In this document: one piece after another, positions 1 through 5,555 of the stretch
Layout of the letters: the number at the start of each line of letters is the position of its first letter
Numbering within the stretch: the first letter of the stretch is position 1
Source: Bacteroides sp.
GTDB lineage: Bacteria; Bacteroidota; Bacteroidia; Bacteroidales; SM23-62
NCBI GenBank assembly: GCA_030667765.1
Contig: DAOUVF010000089.1
Location: 1-9,113 of the forward strand
Direction: 5' to 3'
Length of the DNA stretch: 9,113 bases
Notes under the pieces: generated by a model
Databases searched by the model: none
What the model saw: only the letters and a program-made list of their open reading frames with translations
What the model was told of the DNA's origin: nothing
Program-made: the position numbers and the translations under genes

Positions 1-1752
1 ATCGCCATACATCTTCTGTCTTAAAACATCATCACACACATCCAACACATGCTCCAGCTTGTCAAAGTCGGTATGGAACCAGCTCTGGGCACCCAGCAGG
101 GAGAAATCATGCGCATAGGGTTCCTCTGCAAAAGGTTTAAAACCAAACTCAACATTCGGAGTATATTGCCATCCGAAATCAGGCAGCCTTGCAACGGCAC
201 TATCGCCTAAGTACTCCCCGGAGTGGCGACCGAAACTTGAGCCTCTTTCCCACCCTTCATATCCGCGTTTCATATCACGCACCTTCCCCCCGAATTTCAC
301 ATATCCGTCGATTTTATTGCCCAAACGAAAAGGCACCTCTATATCCAGCCTGGCAGACAGCTCCTTTGAATAGCTCTCTTCTCGACCATAGGCGGCGCCG
401 CCTGCCTGTGTCCAATCTATATTGTGGGTAGCGTAACCAATATATTCATTGATGGTTGTGGAGCTGTCAATGCCAACAGCTCCTGCATCATTTCCTGATG
501 GGTTATAGACACTTAAAGATAGGCTTTCAGGTATTTCTTCTCTTCGGCTTGACATGGAAACGCCCCAATCCACTTTCGCACCCAGAAGGGTATGTTCACC
601 ACCAATACCCTGTAAAAAATTCCTGCTTTTCCCCTGAGAACGCGATGAACTATAATTCGTGGAGGATTGACCAAATCCATTATTATAATTGACATTTTCT
701 GAATTGCGCTGACTAAAGAATGCCTGGTAATAGAGCTTCCCATTTTTCAACCGGTAATCGGTATAGATAGTGGTCCCGAAACGTTGGTTCAGATTTTCGA
801 TACGGTTCAGGCCTACACTAGTGAGCTCAACGGGCAATATATCCTCGGATCCTGTCACTGAAGCTCTGAAGGTTTCGTTTCTGGCTGTTAGTACGTCCCT
901 GCCCCGGTTTTTCCGGTCATAGTTCAGGCTCAGCATCACACCCAGGCGATCATCAAAAAAACGGTTGCTCAGCAAAACTGACACATCCTGCATCTTGAAA
1001 GATTTAGTAAAACCGTTGTAGCCGGTCCTGAACCAGATATCCTTTCTGAATCCCGACAGCGCTTCACGCATTTTGAACTCCACATTACCCCCAAGAACAT
1101 CCGCATCCTGGTCGGCCATAAAGGCCTTGTTGAGTTCAATGCTTCCTATCATCGAAGAAGAAATGGAAGCCAATCCTCCGTCCAGACGCATCCCGTTCAC
1201 GAACATGGTGTTGGCAGAGACCCCCCTAACATTGATCGCAACAGCCTCACCTCCAGCCCTGGTCACTGAAACACCCGGGAGACGCGCCAGTGCTTCAGCA
1301 GCATTGGCATCGGGAAGCTCCCGGATCTTCTGTTCCGAAACTACATTTTTAATGTTTCTGGCTGAAATCTGAGTGTTGATAGCCTTCGCCTGTCCGCGAG
1401 CCATGGCTGTTACGACCACCTCTTCGCCCATAATGGAGGTTAGAATCAGACGAAAATCGTTGATGGTCACCTCTCCGGCCGATACCCGCACAGTTGCCGT
1501 ACTATCAGAATACCCCACGAAAGTTACCCTGAGTTCATATGTACCGGGTTGTACCTGCTTTATAGAATAGAAACCTTGGTCATCCGAGACCGCGCCAATG
1601 GAGGTACCCATTAATTGAATATTGGCATAGGCCACCGGTTCTCCTACCTCATCATTGATTTGTCCCTGAATCTCACCGTTTTTCTGGGCAGACAGCATGG
1701 ATGAGACCATTATCAATCCAAGTATAAATACTTGTTTCAGGTATGTTTTCAT
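1..1752 (-). CDS. TonB-dependent receptor, N-terminal 584 residues (partial, 3' end outside window)
   Basis: Outer-membrane active transporter that takes a ligand, probably a glycan or sugar, into the periplasm using TonB/ExbBD energy. I translated the minus strand from the ATG at 1752-1750 and found no stop down to base 1. Residues 1-22 are a signal peptide (MKTYLKQVFILGLIM...) with likely cleavage at SMLSA/QK. Residues about 25-105 form a carboxypeptidase-regulatory-like beta-sandwich (GEIQGQI...GEPVAYANIQL...GTYELRVTFVGY), typical of Bacteroidota receptors. The plug starts at EEVVVTA (110-116) and includes RELPDANAAEALARLPGVSV (144-163) and INVRGVSANTMFVNG (173-187). That pattern resembles the TIGR01782-type receptor group more than classic SusC. 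From about residue 240 the sequence is alternating beta-barrel strands. Whole receptors of this kind run roughly 900 residues, so about a third is missing. It is divergent from the plus-strand operon, and no SusD-like lipoprotein is visible. The ligand is inferred only from the neighbours. Confidence 0.93.
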   Translation of the reverse strand, partial: MKTYLKQVFILGLIMVSSMLSAQKNGEIQGQINDEVGEPVAYANIQLMGTSIGAVSDDQGFYSIKQVQPGTYELRVTFVGYSDSTATVRVSAGEVTINDFRLILTSIMGEEVVVTAMARGQAKAINTQISARNIKNVVSEQKIRELPDANAAEALARLPGVSVTRAGGEAVAINVRGVSANTMFVNGMRLDGGLASISSSMIGSIELNKAFMADQDADVLGGNVEFKMREALSGFRKDIWFRTGYNGFTKSFKMQDVSVLLSNRFFDDRLGVMLSLNYDRKNRGRDVLTARNETFRASVTGSEDILPVELTSVGLNRIENLNQRFGTTIYTDYRLKNGKLYYQAFFSQRNSENVNYNNGFGQSSTNYSSSRSQGKSRNFLQGIGGEHTLLGAKVDWGVSMSSRREEIPESLSLSVYNPSGNDAGAVGIDSSTTINEYIGYATHNIDWTQAGGAAYGREESYSKELSARLDIEVPFRLGNKIDGYVKFGGKVRDMKRGYEGWERGSSFGRHSGEYLGDSAVARLPDFGWQYTPNVEFGFKPFAEEPYAHDFSLLGAQSWFHTDFDKLEHVLDVCDDVLRQKMYGD

Positions 1753-1854
1753 AAGTAGTATGGTAGATTAGGTTTAGTTTTATAAAATGATTGGTTTTTT
1801 TTGAGTCTTTCCAGCTTAATATTGAGTATTTTGATCATAAACAATCATTCTATT

Positions 1855-1872
1855 TCACTATTGTCCGACTAA
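1855..1872. promoter_or_regulatory. Left arm of inverted repeat; candidate FadR/GntR-type operator
   Basis: The 18-mer TCACTATTGTCCGACTAA is the reverse complement of 1997-2014 with 17 of 18 bases matching. Its core, TTGTCCGACTA at 1861-1871, fits the general operator TNGTNNNACNA of FadR-subfamily GntR regulators on both strands. GTC-C-GAC is itself palindromic. If the receptor starts transcription near 1931, this site lies about 60-70 bases downstream of the start. Assignment to a GntR protein is inference, since no regulator gene is in the window. Confidence 0.5.
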
Positions 1873-1917
1873 TTTCTCAAGTCGATAATTTATCTTCTGT
1901 ATAACCCTTAAATCGGG

Positions 1918-1950
1918 TATTGTTGTTTTGGCAAAAACAAATCTACAATA
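1918..1950. repeat. Small imperfect hairpin centred in the operator pair
   Basis: TATTGT (1918-1923) pairs with ACAATA (1945-1950), and TGTTTT (1924-1929) pairs with AAAACA (1934-1939), around a 4-base loop, with a 5-base bulge on the right side. Its centre lies within about 3 bases of the midpoint of the 1855-2014 inverted repeat. It is AT-rich and may be chance or part of a larger degenerate palindrome. No T-tract makes it a terminator. Confidence 0.3.
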
Positions 1951-1968
1951 TGAAGGGGAAACCTCACA
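1938..1968 (-). promoter_or_regulatory. Candidate Bacteroidota sigma-ABfr promoter for the TonB receptor
   Basis: Read on the minus strand, TAGATTTG (1945 down to 1938) is an exact match to the Bacteroidota -7 consensus TAnnTTTG. TGTG (1968 down to 1965) lies 19 bases upstream, where the -33 consensus TTTG is expected, with three of four bases matching. Transcription would start near 1931, giving a leader of about 180 nt before the receptor ATG. It lies between the two inverted-repeat arms, as a repressed or looped promoter would. Confidence 0.4.
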
Positions 1969-1996
1969 GGAGTACCCTTCTCTTTTTTATACAATT

Positions 1997-2014
1997 TTAG
2001 TCGGACAGTAGTGA
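1997..2014. promoter_or_regulatory. Right arm of inverted repeat; candidate FadR/GntR-type operator
   Basis: TTAGTCGGACAGTAGTGA is the inverted partner of 1855-1872. The core TAGTCGGACAG (1998-2008) matches TNGTNNNACNA except for the last base, which is also the only base differing between the two arms. Core centres are 137 bp apart, close to 13 turns of B-DNA, which would suit DNA looping between two bound dimers. A weak plus-strand promoter-like sequence, TTTT at 1995-1998 and TCAATTTG at 2016-2023, would have this site in its spacer. Confidence 0.5.
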
Positions 2015-2112
2015 TTCAATTTGCAATATAAACAATTATCAATATTGTCCCAAACTTAGTTGAAATTTAAAGAGGTATTATCTGTATATTGCATCCATTC
2101 AAAGACATGTAG

Positions 2113-3219
2113 ATGCTGGATATACAGCCCGAGATATCATTTATTGAGGAATTGCAAAATGCAACGGGTTCACAGCTGACAACCTGCATGCAATGCGGGG
2201 CCTGTACAGCTGCCTGCAGCCTGTCCGAAGAAGAGAATGTCTTCCCCAGGAAGCAGATGATCCTGGCGGCATGGGGTATGAAGGACAGGCTGATGGCCGA
2301 TCCTAATGTTTGGACCTGCCACCAGTGCGGAGACTGCACAGTTACCTGTCCCAGGGGCATAAAACCGGGCGAAATACTGGCCGCCCTGCGACAAATGCAG
2401 ATATCATACTATTCAAAACCGGGATTCCTTTCCCGCTGGATGCAGGACATCCGTTTCCTTCCCCTGCTGATCCTTTTCCCGGTGGTTATTATTACGATGA
2501 TACTGATCCTGGCAGGAACTTTTTCCCTGGTCGATTTTTCTATGCCGGAAGGCCCTGTAAATTATGGAGAGTTCTTTCCTCATGGCTGGCTGAATGGCTC
2601 CTTCACCTTCCTGTTTGTATTGTCAGCAATAGCCGGGATAAGCGGGATAAGATTATACTGGAAGAACATGAAAAGCCTGCGGGAAGACAGCGGTTCGTGG
2701 CCACAGCTGACCCTCCATTATTTCTGGCAAGTCATCCGGAATATCATGGTCCACCGCGATTTCAACCGTTGCAAAGAAAATAAAAACCGCTCCCTGGCCC
2801 ATCTCTTTGTCTTCTGGGGATTCATTTTGCTGCTCTTCGTGACATTCTTCGCCATCCTGTCCACCATGTTTTTCGAATATCCCCTGACTATCCTGAATCC
2901 CATCAAAATCGCAGGCAACCTTGGCGCTTTCTTATTGCTCACAGGAACCACGTTGATGATTTTCCACCGGCTCAGGAAAAATAACGGACTGGAAAGCAGG
3001 TATGGAGACTGGTTCTTCCTGTTGTCGTTCTGGCTCCTGACTTTTTCGGGCATGCTGGTCGAAGGAGCACGATTCCGCGAATGGAGCTATGCCTATCATT
3101 TCTATTTCGGCCACCTGGTCATGGTCTGGATCATCATTCTCTACTTCCCCTATACCAAATTCGCCCATTTCCTTTACAGGACAACGGCATTAATATATCT
3201 GAAGCTAAAAGGATCTTAA
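2113..3219 (+). CDS. qmoC: QmoC-like protein: two [4Fe-4S] ferredoxin domain fused to cytochrome b membrane domain
   Basis: Likely passes electrons between a cytoplasmic redox partner and the membrane quinone pool. The N-terminal part has two cubane motifs, C25-x2-C28-x2-C31-x3-C35 and C69-x2-C72-x2-C75-x3-C79-P, as in HdrC. The rest has about six hydrophobic segments (roughly 115-137, 163-181, 228-250, 266-284, 301-317, 330-350) with histidines suited to heme b near membrane faces (H230, H285, H334, H352), as in the HdrE/NarI-type domain. An HdrC-HdrE fusion of 368 residues is the normal architecture and length of QmoC. In sulfate reducers QmoC works with the flavoproteins QmoA and QmoB. Neither is here: upstream is a divergent receptor and downstream is a TIM-barrel gene 10 bp away. 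The symbol is therefore a family match, and its partner and role are unknown. The start is the first in-frame ATG (MLDIQPEIS), with no clear Shine-Dalgarno. Confidence 0.85.
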   Translation: MLDIQPEISFIEELQNATGSQLTTCMQCGACTAACSLSEEENVFPRKQMILAAWGMKDRLMADPNVWTCHQCGDCTVTCPRGIKPGEILAALRQMQISYYSKPGFLSRWMQDIRFLPLLILFPVVIITMILILAGTFSLVDFSMPEGPVNYGEFFPHGWLNGSFTFLFVLSAIAGISGIRLYWKNMKSLREDSGSWPQLTLHYFWQVIRNIMVHRDFNRCKENKNRSLAHLFVFWGFILLLFVTFFAILSTMFFEYPLTILNPIKIAGNLGAFLLLTGTTLMIFHRLRKNNGLESRYGDWFFLLSFWLLTFSGMLVEGARFREWSYAYHFYFGHLVMVWIIILYFPYTKFAHFLYRTTALIYLKLKGS

Positions 3220-3229
3220 ACTTACATCA

Positions 3230-4120
3230 ATGACAAAAAGAAGAGATTTTATCAAGAAAAGCGTACTGGGAACTGCCGGCATAGCAATTGGCGGTATGGG
3301 ATACAGTTGCACCCTTTCCAACAGTATGAAGAAACCTGCTGTGAAATTCGGGCTTGTTACTTACATGTGGGGGGCAGATTGGGATTTGCCGACTCTTATT
3401 TCCAATTGCGAAAACACGGGACTTCAAGCTGTTGAGTTGCGTACTCAGCATGCCCATGGTGTTGAGACTACCTTGAGCGCTGCAGAGCGATCCGAGGTAA
3501 AAAAGAGATTTGCCGACAGCCCGGTTACCTGTGTCGGATATGGATCAAACTTCGAGTACCATAATCCTGATCAGGCTCTACTCCGTGAGAATATTGAACA
3601 GACCAAAGAGTATATAAAACTCTGTAAAGACATCGGAGCTTCCGGGTTAAAAGTAAAACCCAATACCCTCCCTGCCGAAGTACCAAGGGAAAAGACCATT
3701 GCACAGATTGCAGCTTCGCTTAACGAGGTGGGCAGTTTTGCCGGGGACCAAGGCATGCTGATCAGAGTGGAGGCACACGGGCATTACACCCAGGAGCTGC
3801 CCAATATGAAAGCAATTTTTGATCAGGTAACTGAATCAAGTGTGAACATCTGCTGGAATTGCAACACTGTTGATATGAATCCTCCCGGACTTGAAGGCAA
3901 CTTCAACATGGTTAAACAATGGATAGGTGATGTGGTACATATCCATCAACTTCATCTCGACGATTATCCTTACCAGCAACTCTTTAACCTCTTATCAGGG
4001 ATAGATTTTAATGGATATCTTCTTCTCGAAGACAGTAGAATACCTGATGACAGGATAGCTGCCATGAAAGAACAGTTAGCTGTTTTTAATGAAATGACAG
4101 CCAAAATAACGAAGGAATAA
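3230..4120 (+). CDS. Tat-exported TIM-barrel sugar isomerase/epimerase-like protein
   Basis: Member of the xylose-isomerase-like TIM barrel (AP endonuclease family 2) superfamily, whose members isomerise or epimerise sugars and polyols; exact substrate unknown. Residues 1-27 are a twin-arginine signal (RRDFIKKS, then a Gly/Ala-rich hydrophobic stretch) ending in GMGYSC, so C27 may be a weak lipobox and the protein would act outside the cytoplasm. The barrel begins at VKFGLVTYMWG (38-48). Probable metal or active-site positions are E69, E181 (VEAHGH), H237/H239 and E267 (LLLEDS). The usual Asp of the third ligand position is replaced by CWNCN (N210/N212), seen in some members of this group as I recall. 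The 296-residue length is normal once the signal is included. Its TAA stop shares one base with the next gene's ATG (TAATG), so translation is probably coupled. Confidence 0.8.
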   Translation: MTKRRDFIKKSVLGTAGIAIGGMGYSCTLSNSMKKPAVKFGLVTYMWGADWDLPTLISNCENTGLQAVELRTQHAHGVETTLSAAERSEVKKRFADSPVTCVGYGSNFEYHNPDQALLRENIEQTKEYIKLCKDIGASGLKVKPNTLPAEVPREKTIAQIAASLNEVGSFAGDQGMLIRVEAHGHYTQELPNMKAIFDQVTESSVNICWNCNTVDMNPPGLEGNFNMVKQWIGDVVHIHQLHLDDYPYQQLFNLLSGIDFNGYLLLEDSRIPDDRIAAMKEQLAVFNEMTAKITKE

Positions 4121-4479
4121 TGACCATAGAACGAGATCTCTCAAAGTTCAGTAAGCAGATATCAAATATGTTTTCCTGGCCTCAGCCTGAAAAGGATTGG
4201 AGCAGGTACAGGCTGAGGGATGAACAGGTAATATTCTTTAAGCGGAATGGATATCCTGTAGAAATGGAAAGAGATTATGCATCTTTCCATCATCCCCTGC
4301 TCGTCCATGGATCTTTTGAGAACCTTTCAGACAGGCCACGCAGGGCATGTGTACTGAATGTTTTTGCGGATGAAACATTGTCTGATTCCGCTGATGAAAT
4401 CCTTGTAGGTATTCCGAAGATTGCGAAAGGAAAAAAAATGGAAGGACAATTTTTCCCCTTACTCTATCCCGTGGATTGA
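4120..4479 (+). pseudogene. Internally deleted phytanoyl-CoA dioxygenase (PhyH) family gene
   Basis: An open frame of 119 residues joins the two ends of a PhyH-type Fe(II)/2-oxoglutarate dioxygenase. Residues 30-45 (RYRLRDEQVIFFKRNGY) look like the family's N-terminal helix. Residues 46-119, containing HHPLLVHGSFENLSDRPRRA and ending MEGQFFPLLYPVD, look like its C-terminal end, with the distal His (H63) and the 2-oxoglutarate Arg (R74 or R75). Family proteins are about 260-300 residues, so roughly 150 residues, including the region of the iron-binding HxD, are absent. The junction is near 4249-4257, at Y45/P46, next to the palindrome GGATATCC. The usual GDA before SFHHP is DYA here, hinting at relaxed constraint. 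Dioxygenase activity is unlikely, though the frame is intact and could still be translated through its TAATG coupling to the gene upstream. An assembly error is possible. Confidence 0.7.
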
Positions 4480-4512
4480 TTCGCACTGAACACGAATTGG
4501 GCTTAAACATAA

Positions 4513-5541
4513 ATGAGTTTTATGAGAGAACCTGATAAACAAAGGATACTGGATGCCATTGATCATATTGAACGCAGAGATATTCCCCTGCTGGAAATTG
4601 ATCCCGACATGGAGATCGTGAATAAGATCCTGGGAAAGAGCCTTCCATATGAACTGCACTCTTTTGAGCTGGACGCAGAAGATAATGTCAAACTCAATGT
4701 CAGGATGGGAAATGATATGGTTTACTTTTCCCATGTATGGAGGACAGGGCGGGTGCAGGTTAAGGACAGTGATGGAAGGCTTCATTACAAAGATGGCCGG
4801 ATTAAAACCCGAGAGGATTTTGACCAGCTCTGGTTTCCGGATCTTGGTAAACTTGAGCAAAGACTGGAAGCAACATGCAAAGCTCTTCAGGGAAAAAAAA
4901 TGGGCTTAATTTGCGGGGCTCAGACAGCTGCCTTCACAGCAATGACAGCTATGGGATACCATGATTTTTTGTTTAATACCCTGGCTGACAAAGATATGGT
5001 AATGGACCTTATAAAAACCATTCACGAATATTGCATCAGGGAGATGGAGGTATTCCTTCGATACCCGGTGGATATGATGAAAGTGGGTAGCGGGATCATA
5101 ACGACCACTGGTCCCATGGTATCCTGGGAGCAGGTGGAAGAATTGGAAACATCATTTATTCGGGAGCAGATAGGGGTAATCCGTGAGGCAGGGATGCCTG
5201 TCTTTTTTCACATCGACGGCAAAGTGGATAACATGATACCGGATTTTATTGATATGGGTGTGGATGTACTTAATCCCATCGATCCTTCCGGAGCAGTACA
5301 GGATATTTATGAGATTAAATCAAATTACGGCAACCGCATCACCCTGTCAGGCAACATCAATATTGACACTGTACTCAAAAGCGGTACACCGGATGAAGTG
5401 AGGAAAGATGTGATTGAACATATGGATAGACTGGGTAAAGGAGGAGGGTATATTGTATCTTCAAGCCATAACCTGCATGAACTAATCCCGGTAGAAAATT
5501 ATTATGCCATGAGGGATGCGGTGATGGAATTCGTACAATAA
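4513..5541 (+). CDS. Uroporphyrinogen decarboxylase (URO-D) fold protein of unknown function
   Basis: The 342-residue protein has the URO-D/CmuA-MtaA barrel layout: the central FFHIDGKVDNMIPDFIDMG (231-249), then DVLNPIDPSGA (251-261), ITLSGNINIDTV (276-287) and the C-terminal GGYIVSSSHNLHELIP (311-326). It lacks the N-terminal R-x-A-G-R motif of HemE, so it should not make coproporphyrinogen. It also lacks the His-x-Cys...Cys zinc site of MtaA-type corrinoid methyltransferases: the first pair is H233-x-D235 and the late Cys position is SSS. A carboxylate-based metal site or none at all is possible. It starts 33 bp after the PhyH remnant and ends 14 bp before the symporter, so it is in the same transcript. 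The second Met (4522) is an alternative start. A role in C-O or methyl group chemistry on a sugar is conceivable but unproven. Confidence 0.8.
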   Translation: MSFMREPDKQRILDAIDHIERRDIPLLEIDPDMEIVNKILGKSLPYELHSFELDAEDNVKLNVRMGNDMVYFSHVWRTGRVQVKDSDGRLHYKDGRIKTREDFDQLWFPDLGKLEQRLEATCKALQGKKMGLICGAQTAAFTAMTAMGYHDFLFNTLADKDMVMDLIKTIHEYCIREMEVFLRYPVDMMKVGSGIITTTGPMVSWEQVEELETSFIREQIGVIREAGMPVFFHIDGKVDNMIPDFIDMGVDVLNPIDPSGAVQDIYEIKSNYGNRITLSGNINIDTVLKSGTPDEVRKDVIEHMDRLGKGGGYIVSSSHNLHELIPVENYYAMRDAVMEFVQ

Positions 5542-5555
5542 ATGCATATTTGTAT

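Larger units (their letters stand above)
1753..2112. other. Divergent intergenic regulatory region (360 bp, no gene)
   Basis: AT-rich spacer between the start codons of the minus-strand TonB receptor and the plus-strand QmoC-like gene. I see no credible coding sequence. An ATG at 2107 is followed at once by TAG. The region contains an 18-bp inverted repeat pair, a promoter-like sequence for the receptor, and a small hairpin near the centre of the pair, each listed separately. Because it separates the two divergent transcription units, it probably controls both. Confidence 0.85.

Noticed and set aside
2043..2059. Third copy of the ATTGTCC operator motif
   Set aside because: Only the left half (TATTGTCC) matches; the right half (CAAACTTAG) breaks the TNGTNNNACNA pattern.
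2060..2091. Plus-strand promoter TTG (2060-2062) with TATATTG (2085-2091)
   Set aside because: It lacks one T of TAnnTTTG, has 22-base spacing, and would leave almost no leader before the ATG at 2113; too weak to list as a feature.
2310..2783. Plus-strand open frame of 157 codons
   Set aside because: It is out of frame inside the QmoC-like gene, whose cysteine motifs and membrane helices fix the real frame.
4513..5541. HemE (true uroporphyrinogen decarboxylase)
   Set aside because: The N-terminal R-x-A-G-R substrate-binding motif is missing and the gene sits in a sugar operon without other heme genes.
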